Under the pieces are notes generated by a model. That model did no database searches and was not told the origin of the DNA. It was given only the letters and a program-made list of their open reading frames with translations. From Manis javanica (taxonomy: Eukaryota; Chordata; Mammalia; Pholidota; Manidae), in the NCBI RefSeq assembly GCF_040802235.1, contig NC_133161.1, forward strand, positions 149,783,121 to 149,847,120: a stretch of DNA of 64,000 nucleotides, in the 5' to 3' direction. The translations under genes and the position numbers were made by a program. Below, one piece after another: positions 12,380 through 23,319 of the stretch (position 1 is its first letter; every line of letters begins with the position of its first letter).

Positions 12380-15300
12380 ATGGCAGCACACGGGTCCACG
12401 CTCTTCCTGCTGGGCCTTGGGCTGTGTCTCGGAGTGCTGTTCGCCTCTGCCAGCTCTGCAGAGAGGAATGACGCCTGCCACTTCACTGAGGTCTTCACCA
12501 CCGGCCCTGGCATCAAGGCCAATTCGGATGTCTACAAAAACAACACGGTCTACACAGGTGAGCAGAGCCAGGCTCTTGTGAGGGGAGTAGCCAGGATGGC
12601 AGCCCTCCATCCCTGCTCTCAGTTACACAAAACGAGGTCTGGATGGGGTGTGGGGGCAGAGGGAGAACGAGAAAGGGGGCGGAGGGACTATTTCTGCTCG
12701 TTCCCTGTGTAAATGGGAGTCTTGGAGTGATTAAGGCCTAACACCCAGGCCGACTGGGTTCTAGCAGGGCCACATTTTTATTGTTTTGAGGGATAATAAT
12801 CGCATCCCATCTGTAGTCATTTCACGTCCATCTGATAAAGCAAGGCAGCCAGAGATGATGTACATTTTGCTCAACTCCGGGAGACACTGTTCCCATTTTA
12901 GCCCATGGTGGAAAATCTAGTGAGCCAGACAGGGGAGGTATCACCATTCTGCCTTATTTATTAGGAGCCCAAGGCTGAGAGACGCTAAATGACTTGCTCG
13001 GCGTCTCTCTGCTGGTGAGGGACAGAGCCAGCTCCTAACTCTCGGTCTTTTCATTCCTGATTCAGTGTTTTCCTGAGAGTCACCTAGGAATATTTTATAA
13101 ACATCCCATTTCGATCAGCCAAACCTACAAGTCAAGGCAATTGCTTCCTAATTATTTGCATAATAACAGCAACAGCATTCAATGTGCGGGTTTTACATTA
13201 TTAATGCGTTTAGTTAGTCCTCATAATGACCTGTCAGGCAGAAACCAGTTACTCCTGTTCTGCAGGTGAGCCAAGCTAGCGATTGCTCAGGTCCCAGGGC
13301 TCCTAACCAGCTGGGCTGCATGTGAACCCGGGCAGTGCAGCCTCAGACCCCACCCCCATTAGTCAGGGGAGGGAGACCTCTTACTCTGTGCTGGGCCCCG
13401 TTGTAGGGTAATGCTCTGATCTTCCTCATTGCACAGATGAGGACTGAGGCCCAGGGAAGCTCAGATGTACCCGAGGTCACCAGGAAGCACCACCGCTGGC
13501 ATCTGTCCGGCTCCGTTCAGCCAGGCTGCCCAGCCTCAGCACCTGCCCTCTCACCTTGCCCCGCTGCCTTTCAGAATGCTGACCAACTTCTGCAAAGACA
13601 ACAGGGCGCTATCCCTGCCCGTGGCCTGCAAGTCCGGGCTTTGGCAGAACAACTGTACCTGCCTTCACCACTCACCCTGCTCTTCTCGTGGGGGTGTCAC
13701 CAACGGCCTCGGGTGTCACTATGTGTCACTCTGCCCCACTCCCTCAGAGGATCCCATCCTGCCAGGGCAGGGACACAATCCTGTAATTCAAGATGAGGCC
13801 CGAGAGGCGGTCCAGGAAGGGCCTGGAGGGCCAAGGGCCAGAGGGACTAATGCAAAAGATTGCAGATACTCAACTTAGCATGTCAGGGAGCCAGGACCCT
13901 GCACTTGAATGTAAGAGGAACCTGTCTTGTGAAGCCTCTGGGGTGGGGGTGGGGAACCAGGATCCTTCTGGAAGCAGGAAGGTGGGAGAAAGGAGTCAGG
14001 AAGACCATCCATTAAGGCCCCTTGAAAGGGAACATGCTGGGTGAGAGGGAAATTGCATCTGATTTCATCTTGGAACAGAAATGTGCAAAAGCTCCCAGGG
14101 ACTCATTATAGGAAGGACTTGAGAGCCGTAATCCTATGCCTGCAGAGACGTGAAGTGCCAGCTTTCACACCCAGGGTCACACAACAGGCTCCAGGGTTTC
14201 TGTGGACTGTCACTGCAGCGCTCTGCTGGGACCCAGGACTTCAGGGGAGGCTGAGTGGACGCCCACACAGGCCAACTGCCTCTCCTTATTTTAACTTTGA
14301 AACTTTTTAAAATTTCAGGTTTTGTGTCAACATTGGTTAAGTCATGTATAAACGGCTCAGCAGGCCCCAAGCTCAGGCAGGATCTTAGAGCAGGTTCCTG
14401 GGTCTGTCTGGACACGGGAGAGAAGGCTGTAACCCAGTGACATTCATATCAAGACTGTGTTTACGAGGACTGGCCTCCGATTCTTACTTCAGTGGGCAAG
14501 AGGGTGGGACTTGTTTCCCTAAACCTTCAGCTTTAAGAGTTAATACAATATTGGATGCACAACGTTTAAATCAATCAGTGGGCAGCTATCTAGTGTCCTC
14601 CAAGTGACCAGCACTGGGCTGGCCAGGTACTTTCACAGATGAAGCCGCCATATATAGTACAAGTCACAACATAGTTACGACTCTCACGTAAGTACACGAC
14701 TCTCACAGTGAAAAATGCAAACGTTTCAGGAGAGGAAAGGAGGGCTGACCTGCCCGTGGTGGGACATGACCAGGACCCCAGAGCGTCTGTAGGGATGGGA
14801 TGTGCGGTGAGGAAGGGCCCCAGACAGGCAGACAGACACGAACAAAGGCCAGAGGTGCAGGCTGAACTGGAGGCTGGCTGACTACCCCTCAAGAGAAGCT
14901 CAGGTGGCAGAGGGAGCCGGATTACAGGGCTCATAAAAGCCGTGCGCTGGGCACTGTGACTGACAGGGCAGAAGGAGAAATACTCAGATGCTCTATAAAG
15001 AAGGGCAAGGCTTTGGAGAGGACTGTGTCAGGCTACAGACACCCAGATCATACAGATGCCTGGGAGGGAAGAGAGGCACAGGCCAGAGCAGGACAGAAGG
15101 GGGGACAGAGACAAGAGCATGGCCACGGGACAGCTGGTGGACTCAACGGCCCTCTGATGACACCACCTCCTGTCACCACATCCAGGCATTAGGACAAACA
15201 GCAGTTCCCCCTGATCAAGTCAGGGCCTGCGGGATTTGGCTCAGCCCAGCGTTGAGTGGCAAAACAGACTGAACAGAGAAATGTTCTATGCTAAAAATAA

Positions 15301-18300
15301 TAATCCCAACTTACCTGACACCCACCATGAATTACTGTGTCTTCACATTCTTCTCCTTACTCCTCCCAGGAACCTTTTAAGATAAGATATCTTATTTCCA
15401 TATAAAACAAGGGATGATGTCATTCTCTCCCGACATAGAACTGGTCCTGGAGCAAAGTGGGCATCCAATAAACATTTATGGAGTGAATGATGGACGATAA
15501 AAAAATCGAGGCTCAGAAGTGAAGTAAAATTCATACCCAGAAGGAGAAATCTTTGAAGGAATTTTGGGTGGCAGAGCGCCCTGGAGAACACGACAGCACT
15601 GAGACATTCACCCAGGAGGTTCTCCCCACGGAGGAAGCAGAGCCTGAACTCCCCCCCATTACACATCAGAAGGCTGCGATGTAGGTGTAGCTCCCTCGGA
15701 GCACAGGGAAGGCTCACCTGAGCTTAGGGAACCTAAGGGTTACCCGCAGGCCCTGGGTTAAGGCCCCTGGGGGTTAGAGGCCCCCTCCCCTTACCCTCAA
15801 CAGCAGAGATTAAGAGCAGCAGCATTTCTGGGGCTGGGAAACAGGCTGTGCCTAGACTCAGCAATCACAGCCCCGGATTTCAGGAAGCACCTCTCACGTG
15901 CATCAGCCCCTCCCCAAGAAGAGGGCAGAACAAGCTTATCCCCCTTATGCGGCAGATGGGAACCGCCTTGAGGGAGAGAACGGGCCAAGACCTCACCCCT
16001 GCTAGGTGGCAAAACCTGGGCCAGAGGACTGGTCTTTGTCCACTTCCCAATGTAGAAAACTTGGAAAACACCAAAAGAGCCCTAGAAAGAAAGTAAGTCA
16101 TCTATAACCCCACCACCAAAAAATCCCTGGAGTTAAGATCTTCATGTATATCCTTTTGAAAAAAGTTGGTTTTCAAATCTGTATAAAAATGGGGCCATAC
16201 CATATGTAGCCAGCATGTGTAACTATGTTTCTTCCCACCCGAGTTCACTGCCCTCCCTTGTCTTCGGCAGACGGCTGACTGCTTCCTCCCCATTCCTTCC
16301 TAGTATCCGTTCCTGTGAACAGCAGCATCAGCTCTGTGGTCCTGCGGGCACTGGACACGAACCACCACCCTGTAGGCCACTGGCAGAAGGCGGATGAGTA
16401 CTGCAACAGCAGCGCCCTGTACCACACGAAGGACTCCCACTGGGGGCTCTTCCAGGCGGACTGGGTGTCTCCGAACTCTACCAACGTGACAACGGTTGAA
16501 CTACAGTAAGAACCCAGCCACACGCTGTCCACTCTGGGCTTCCACAGTCTCATACTGGGTCTGTGCAGGTTTACAGTGACTCGGAGGACTCAAAACACAA
16601 TCGAGGTGCACACAATCCAGGTGCACGTGACACAAGAGAATTCAGGCGCTGCACCCCTTCCCTGCCTCGCCCTTCTCTGCCCCACCTCCCACCTTTCCTC
16701 TAAAGGGGCTGGCACACACACCACGTGTGCTCGCTGTAAACAGAACGAGCTAGTGTTAAAGAAACTGGACAATAGTTAAACAAAACACAGCTGGACAGTA
16801 AAGACAGATAGGTAGATAGATAAAACAGATTTTACTCAGAACTACTGCGATAGGAGAAAAAGAGACCTCTGTAGAGATCCAGGCCCAATTATAGATACAA
16901 CCTGGGCAAGTGGGAATTTATAGCTAAGGGGCAGGGTGAGGGTCAGTGGATGGGAAATTACCAGGGGATTCTGGCTAAACTGACCTAACAGGATCCTAAC
17001 TGAAGGCAGGCCAGGGTGACAAGACACCACCCGGGGCGGTGGAGGGCGAGGAACCCACTCCGGGAGCAGGCAGAGCTGCTGGCGGGGAGGAGGCCCTCAC
17101 AGAACCGACTTAGGGTTCTTGTCCCAGCTGGACTTCATGAGGAAGTGTGGCCTCCTTACCATGGAGTTCACACTCCAGTGTTTAATCACCTGCCAAGTGG
17201 GCCATAGAGAAGTAAGTGCAGAAGCGATTAAGAGGCTGGGATCCTCCGGGAGGCAGAAATGCGAGCAGAACCGTGCGCCCCAACGTCCTCCTCACCACTG
17301 CTTCTCGTTACCCCTCACAGAGCCTTCATGGTCAGTCTCAACAACATGGCGACACTTTCTTCTCTGAAGCTGACAAGTATAGGTAAGTTCCTCTGCAGCC
17401 TGTTGACATATCTGGCAGTGAATTCAGTCTAGAAAATTACTTTGTGGGCGCCCCAGAAAAGTCTCCTAATCACGCGTTACCCAGGTATCAGTTGAGTCTC
17501 CCAGCACCTGGAGACCTACCCCCGGTTAGCACAACCCCTTACCCTACGCTGGTGGAAAACAAAAGCCATCCCCAAGGTTTCCGTCAGTTCCCAGGGCCCC
17601 TCTGTTCTCACCATCCCCGGGGGCTCCAGACTCCTGCCTCCGGAGGAGCCATTGCTATTCCACATCATGTAAACACCAATGGGAAAGCTGGCTCCTTCCT
17701 CAGTTTCCCCAAGGAATTTTCACTCACACAAAACCTTCACAGGTATCGCAGTCTGTGGCCAGAGGGCCTATGGGCAGAGGGGAGCAGCTGGAACAAAGGT
17801 GGGCTAGCAGCACAGACACCCACACTCCTAGTTCTGAGGGCGTCCCCTGCCTCTCAGGCTGCTGCGAGCTTCAGACCATCAGAGGCTCCTCATCCCCCCT
17901 CCTTTCGTTTCCCTCCAACAACGTGAAACAAATTCAAGGAGCTGATATTCAGAAAACATAGGTGACTTGCCTAGGACCACACAGACAGCAAATGGGAAAC
18001 CGGGACTCAAATCCCACATTTTATACTTTTTCCACTTTTCTTAGACTTACAGTGAAATTATAAAGACAGTCCCCTTTTTTTTTTGAAGTTTTTAAATACG
18101 AGGTTCAACCAAGAATAGGACGCATTATCTTCTCAATGTCCAGATAACAGGTCTTCCTGAGGCAAAAGGAAGCGATTTTCCAAACCCTGAAATGCACCCA
18201 TGCGCGCCCACTTTCCGCTGGTCAGGCATCACGAATGTGGGCAAAGGGGCATCTGGGTTTGACAGAAAATTCTGAAGTGATTGTGCCTAATGAAGCTCTC

Positions 18301-19548
18301 CTCTGCAGCTTAGCTGGTTTCCTCTGAAAGACTGGAGGGTTATTTTCTTGCTCAAGGACCTTTTCAAGATGTTAAGTACTAAGACAGAAAGTTTATTTCC
18401 AGTCAAGACTCCTCAGTCCCATGCTAATAAAATCCAGTGTAAAAAAGAAAACGTGGCAGAGTTCAGACCTTCTGGCTCAGTGGGATGTTAGAGAAACATC
18501 TGCCCTGGGGAATGCTGATGAGGTAAGACAATCCGAATGTAAGGGCCTGAGCCACTGGACATTTCTCTTCTTCTTTCTTAGTCACCTCTGTGGTTCACTC
18601 AGACCCTTGGAGGTGTCATTGCCAAACTCGTTTTTCTAGGGTCAGACAGCCCTCCAGAGTACAGGCCTGGTAGCCTCAGAGAAACAATGCCCAAGACAAG
18701 TCCCTGCGTGTGAGAATGACTAGTGCCCCAGAAACCACAAAGATTCAGGGCTTCAGGGGCCTGGCCTGAGCCTCTTTCCACTTCCTTCAAAGTAGGGGTG
18801 GCCATTCTTGGGTCCAGATAGTATCTAGTTATTTTAAGCTTTATATGCTACCTTTGAAATTAGCAACACAAAAATAAAATTGTGCCATTCTGGATCATGT
18901 TTGCATTATTGGTTAAATATATGAAGGATGCAAAGACATCTGGGTGCAGAGTACCCAACCAACAACAAATTCAGTGCTTGTGTGAATTCAGCATAAAGCC
19001 CTTTCCCGTAGGTCTCTCCAGACCTTCAGGGTGTAGTGTTTCTTCTTCTCTGTTCCTCGCTGTTCTGTACCTGCTTGTTTTCCCCCTCCTCTAATACTCT
19101 TCCCTCTTAGGAGTGTTTACTGAATTTTGTTCATGAATGACTGGTTTCTCCAGAGCCCACTCATCATGCAAGAGGTTCTGATGCCGTTTTTTTTCCAGTG
19201 ACAACCACAACCTTGACCTCCACACGGCGCACCTTGACCTCCACACGGCACAGGACCTTGACCTCCACACGGCGCACGGCCTTGACCTCCACACGGCACA
19301 CGACCTTGACCTCCACACGGCGCACGACGTTGACCTCCACAAGGCCCACGACCTTGAAGTCCACAAGAACCACAGCCTTGACCTCCAGAAGAACCACAGT
19401 CTCGACCTCCACAACCCTCAAGAACAAGCCATCCACACACCCCACCCCACCCACAACCAGAAGCTTGGCCAACAGCATCTTCCTTGGCCCAATGAGAGAC
19501 GCCATTCAGCTCCTGCTCGTCTTTCTCACCAGCAAACTCCTCTTCTAG
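12380..19548 (+). CDS. PLET1: Placenta-expressed transcript 1 protein (PLET1), intact, 4 coding exons
   Basis: PLET1 is a GPI-anchored surface glycoprotein of trophoblast and epithelial progenitor cells. Coding exons are 12,380-12,557, 16,304-16,505, 17,321-17,382 and 19,199-19,548. All introns are GT-AG and the frames join to 264 codons (263 residues). The first ATG opens a clear signal peptide (hydrophobic core LFLLGLGLCLGVLFA, residues 8-22). Exon 2 carries the conserved core with HWQKADEYCNSSALYH and DSHWGLFQADWVSPNST. N-glycosylation sequons include NNT, NSS (twice), NST and NVT. From residue 149 a tandemly repeated Thr/Ser/Arg-rich stalk follows, then a hydrophobic C-terminus (DAIQLLLVFLTSKLLF) fitting a GPI-attachment signal. 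The stalk makes the protein longer than orthologues I remember (about 210-240 residues). The identification rests on recalled family sequence and on its place next to PTS. Confidence 0.9.
12935..13560 (-). repeat. Cluster of antisense MIR fragments in PLET1 intron 1
   Basis: Three antisense MIR copies lie close together, at about 12,935-13,050 ('gagagacgctaaatgacttg'), 13,150-13,340 ('tagttagtcctcataatgac') and 13,385-13,560 ('cattgcacagatgaggactg'). All are old and diverged. Further MIR-like text occurs in this intron near 14,600-14,760 and 15,885-16,025. Confidence 0.55.
16030..16215 (-). repeat. Old LINE-like fragment in PLET1 intron 1
   Basis: The words 'ttggaaaacaccaaaagagc', 'tcatctataaccccaccacc' and 'aaaaatggggccataccata' follow the pattern of a common antisense L1-related repeat that also appears at about 61,020-61,420. 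It ends about 90 bases before PLET1 exon 2. Confidence 0.4.
17900..18015 (-). repeat. MIR SINE fragment (antisense)
   Basis: 'ggtgacttgcctaggaccac' followed by 'aaatgggaaaccgggactca' is the reverse-complement MIR core. It lies in PLET1 intron 3. Confidence 0.5.
19199..19548 (+). CDS. PLET1: PLET1 last coding exon with mucin-like repeat and GPI signal
   Basis: The exon opens after 'ttttttttccag' in the frame that completes Val148. It codes TTTTLTSTRRT, then repeated TLTSTRRT-type octads to about residue 220, then a Pro/Thr-rich linker and the hydrophobic tail up to the stop at 19,546-19,548. The Thr/Ser density suggests an O-glycosylated stalk lifting the conserved domain away from the membrane. 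The regular arginines are unusual for a mucin stretch. Confidence 0.85.
19208..19418 (+). repeat. 24-bp coding minisatellite in PLET1
   Basis: Nine head-to-tail units share the core 'ttgacctccacacggcgcac'. They start at 19,213, 19,234, 19,258, 19,282, 19,306, 19,330, 19,354, 19,378 and about 19,402. The period is 24 bases except for the first step, which is 21. Units 1-5 are nearly identical and units 6-9 progressively diverge, which suggests recent expansion at the 5' side. All steps are multiples of three, so the reading frame is kept. Confidence 0.9.
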
Positions 19549-20095
19549 GAGGAAGCGAGGGAAGCACACGCTCCTGCCTCACTGCATCCGCCGATGTTCA
19601 GTTCCGATCCAGCACTCCGGACAGGTGTGACTGAAGGCACAACCTTGCCAACACTGATGAGGGTCCCCCGGTGGGGGCAGCTGGTCTGTGGCACAGGCAC
19701 GCAGATGTTCATCCAGATCTCTCAGGACACAAACTAGGTTCTTGGTAACTGAGACTTGGTCTGGGTGGAACCTGAAATTCTGGCTCTCGGTTTAACATGT
19801 TGACAAGCCAATCTAAACTTCTGCTTATGGCCAAATGATTCCTCTGCACCTCTGGGTCTCTGTGGGAAGAATCTTTCTCTACTTTCAAGATGATCTCAAG
19901 ATCTCTCTCTGACCAGACCCACACAGGTTACACAGAGCTTCTGTGACTCCTGTGACTCAGCCAGGAAAAAAGGAAGTGCTCGGATGCTACTGGTCACACC
20001 AGCAGCGTTTGAAGGGCAAACAGGAAGGAACCGCATCTGAGCAGCCAGGGGCAGGGATGCACTACAGAATACAAGCATTATTTTCTGTCACACCA

Positions 20096-20101
20096 AATAA
20101 A
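20096..20101 (+). terminator. PLET1: PLET1 polyadenylation signal
   Basis: AATAAA lies about 550 bases after the PLET1 stop codon and is the first such hexamer in the 3' flank. It implies a 3' UTR running from 19,549 to about 20,120. Confidence 0.6.
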
Positions 20102-20899
20102 CTATGCTTCAAACAATAATAATGAACCTGTTAGATTCAAATGTCTTTAACGTGATTAATTTACAATACAGAGAACGTTATCTTATTCACTTATGTGAGC
20201 ATTAAAAAATAGAACAATGAAAGTGTGTATGTTTTTAAAACCAGGTCTAGGGGTAAACTTTTCTCAAATATTCTCAAACACTGGTCATGTTTCCCCAAAC
20301 AGTCACTTCCACTAAGAGAAATGGGCAAAATACCAGTTAACATCCATAACAGCGTAAAACCAGGAGGCACAGTGTTTCCTGTAACAAACTCCTTCAGTAA
20401 CTACACTAAATTCAAGGGCACCTGCGATCAGTGACTGCGATCCTTTTCCCTGTGAATACACCATACTTCCCTATTTTGTAGGTCTTGCATCTTTGCTGAA
20501 ATCAGACAGTTTGAAAATCACAATCTGGTGACTCAACCTCAAATTGTCCCTTCTCTGCGGGGCAAACTGTTGCTCCTTATGGAGGGCTGCAGTCACCTGT
20601 TCGCTTAGTGATTCTCAACCATTTTTGCAAAGACTGCCTTCCTTGTTGAGGGTAGTCCCTGACATCTCTCTGCCATTATCTCAGCAGCCAGCCGATGACC
20701 TGCAGATCTCCTTAATGTCAGAATGTAGCAGCCTTTCCTCATTAAGCATTCTCCTCCAAACTCCAACATTTTTTTTATTAGATTCTAAAGTCCTGAAAAA
20801 TGCTGTGTGTTTGCCAGCTTAATGGTTGTGTCAGTGGAAGGACCAGTTCTCAGGGCTCCTTATTCTGCCATTTCTGTGACACCTGGTAGCCAGTCCAGG

Positions 20900-21070
20900 A
20901 CCTCCCAGGCACTATGCTCAGCTCAGCCCTTTACACCCGTGGCCCCACTTAGTCTTCACAGCAAACCCTACAAGCTACAGCCAGTTTACAGATGAGGACA
21001 CTCAGGAAAATAACCTGCCCAGTCACCCCGTAAGTCCTAAAACTGGGCTTTGATGAGGGTTTAAACCACT
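20900..21070 (-). repeat. MIR SINE (antisense)
   Basis: A well-preserved antisense copy: 'cccacttagtcttcacagc', 'tttacagatgaggacactca' and 'aataacctgcccagtcaccc' follow MIR order on the minus strand. Confidence 0.7.
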
Positions 21071-22359
21071 TCAGAGGCCACACCATTAACCAGGACACCC
21101 AAAGGGCTCCCTGAGCAGCTCCCACATCCCCTGGGACCCCCCAGAACAACTGGCTCCCATGGGTCACATGACAAGAACACGCTATGGGATCCCTCACTTA
21201 TCCCTCACCAGCAGCCCCACTTCTCTGCTGTGTCTCCAAGATAAACTGTGTGTGGCTGACCCAAGATAGAAACAAGCTTCATAGTTAACCTTTCATGGCC
21301 CAGTCTGGCCGTCACCTCAGGTCCAGTGAGGAAGGTGTGGCAAATATTGGAGCAAAGATACTCTCTGAAGCTGGAAAACTTTCAGACTCAGAGAGACCTG
21401 GGTGGCTGAACTTAGACAAGCAACTCAAACCTGCTGAACAAAAACCCTGGATTAGGAGGCAGGCAGGAAGCCACTGCCAAAAAAGATGACCTTAAAACAA
21501 GGTTAGTACGTTCCGCCCCATCTTTAGATGAAGGTTTAGCCAGATAGCATCTCAGCCCTCCTTAAGGTCTGTTTTGATTCTCTGTCACACCCAGATCTAC
21601 TTCTGAGGGTCTGGTCATCGATGGCAAGTAGATGTCACCTTCTGCCACATCTGACTGATGACAGAGGCGTCTGGGTGCACTGAAGAGAATTCTGGTGCAA
21701 AATCCAGGCTCAAAAGCAGTGTCCTACTCAGCGGGGCTCCAGAGCCAGAAACTGCAGCAGGACAGTTACCTGTCATGCTGTCACTTGAGTGAGTCCAGCA
21801 AGGGGCACACAGGGTGGGGAGCAGAGTGACAGTGAAGGACTGAAGATGTACACCTGTGGTCTCAGGTGCAGCTACTGCTCCTCGTTTACAACGCCCGGAT
21901 GCTCACTAATGATAAATGACACCAGATGACGGCAAGGCAAGCCGGCGGCCGTGAGGAAGCCCACAGGCTGCACTCCTGCAGAAGAGGATGGCAGCACCCG
22001 GGCTGTCTGGCACTCCCACACTCAACCTTGTTCTCCCACTTTTGTATTTTCTTGTTTCAGTGGCATGATTTGTAAATTCAATGCATTTACGATGTTAGGC
22101 TCAGAACTGCCTACCCATTTGAGAGAAGTGATAATTCATTCGGAGAAAGAAAATTGAGTCTTCCCAATCCCACTACCTTAAAGATCTCCACACACCACAA
22201 AGAGTCCCAAACCTGGTCAGTCCACCTGCACCAACCATTCAGAGCAGGAAAACAATTTGCAACAAGCAGAAATTTGAACAATCTTATTATCTATCAATGC
22301 CCATGTTACTTTTTAAAGCCATTGTTAAAAATACTAATAATCAAGTAAAACTTTATAAA

Positions 22360-22560
22360 CTCTGGAGCCAGACTGCCAGCTGCGCTTGAGTTTGCCCCTT
22401 ATTAGTTTGGGACCTTGCACAAGCTACTTAGCTTCTGTGTGCCTTGTTTTTTCATCTGTGAGTCAGTGAACAGCAGCCACCCACAGGCTGCTGTGGAGAT
22501 TAAATCGGTTCATGTATATAAAGCACCCAGAACCGTACCTGGTACAAAGTATGAAGTATC
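22360..22560 (+). repeat. MIR SINE (sense, nearly full core)
   Basis: The segment reads 'ctctggagccagactgccag', 'gggaccttgcacaagctact', 'ttcatctgtgagtcagtg', 'gattaaatcggttcatgtat' and 'aagcacccagaaccgtacct', in consensus order for MIR. It is one of the best-preserved MIRs in the window. Confidence 0.8.
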
Positions 22561-23039
22561 TAACTATTTAATGCCTAAAAACAGCATCACAAATGATACA
22601 CTGATGTACAAGAGAGCCAAGTATTACAGCATGCACGGTACACAGCGAGCAGTTCCCTGCTACCCGACTCTCCGTGCACGTGCTGTTCCTCGCTGGCAGC
22701 TCATGGCCGCACTCCGCGGTGCGTGCTGACGCTGCAGTCCCTCCATGTGTGAGCACTCCTCTAGGAAGCACCGCCTCAGAGGACAGACTTTCAGGGAGGA
22801 TGCTTGTGCCTTTAGCATAACCAACAGTAATCAGGGGAACTTTATCTACTAAGAAATATGCCATTTATGTTTCCAGATTTTGTGGTTAACTCTATTTTTT
22901 CACAAGATTCACCTACATATTTATAAGCCTAACAAATATTTTTTCCAGTTCTATTATACCAAGAAAAAAATGAATACTAAAAATGAGATAATGAAAAAAA
23001 TGAAGATTTCTTTTGCTTTCAAATTATACACTAAAACAT

Positions 23040-23045
23040 TTTATT
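23040..23045 (-). terminator. PTS: PTS polyadenylation signal
   Basis: TTTATT on the plus strand is AATAAA on the minus strand, 275 bases beyond the PTS stop codon. It gives a short 3' UTR, as expected for this compact transcript. Confidence 0.55.
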
Positions 23046-23077
23046 GAAAATGAAGTGATATTTAATCTACAGATAAA

Positions 23078-23119
23078 ACTCTCTAAATAATACACAGGAC
23101 TCTCTAAATAATACACAGG
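23078..23119. repeat. Perfect 21-bp tandem duplication in the PTS 3' UTR region
   Basis: The unit starts 'actctctaaataatacacag' and occurs at 23,078-23,098 and again at 23,099-23,119 with no mismatch. It lies between the PTS stop codon and its putative poly(A) signal. Confidence 0.85.
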
Positions 23120-23319
23120 ATACATTACAAAATTAGATTCTGAAACAGATTTGAATTTAAAACAGATCTTACTCACAATGATTTCAGTAGCTCAGGTGCT
23201 CCAGAACACACTGTGGAGGTACAACCATTATGTGATAGCTTCTAAATTGTCCAAGGGGATAAAGGCCTTTTCAAATATGGGAAGAAATTAAATCTCTCCA
23301 CAGTAGTAAGCCCTAAGAG

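Larger units (their letters stand above)
20125..23019. other. Intergenic DNA between convergent PLET1 and PTS
   Basis: No gene is recognisable. It contains an antisense MIR (20,900-21,070), a sense MIR (22,360-22,560) and AT-rich unique sequence. The two flanking genes converge here, so the space holds only their 3' ends. Confidence 0.55.

Noticed and set aside
12137-12712. 191-codon frame through PLET1 exon 1 and its upstream region
   Set aside because: The true start is the ATG at 12,380, which follows the TATA box and opens the signal peptide. This frame begins before the TATA box and runs past the splice donor at 12,557 into the intron.
19117-19569. 150-codon minus-strand frame rich in Gly, Gln and Cys over the PLET1 repeat
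   Set aside because: It is the mirror of the 24-bp coding repeat in PLET1 exon 4. The plus-strand exon has correct splice phases and a GPI signal, and the minus frame has no independent support.
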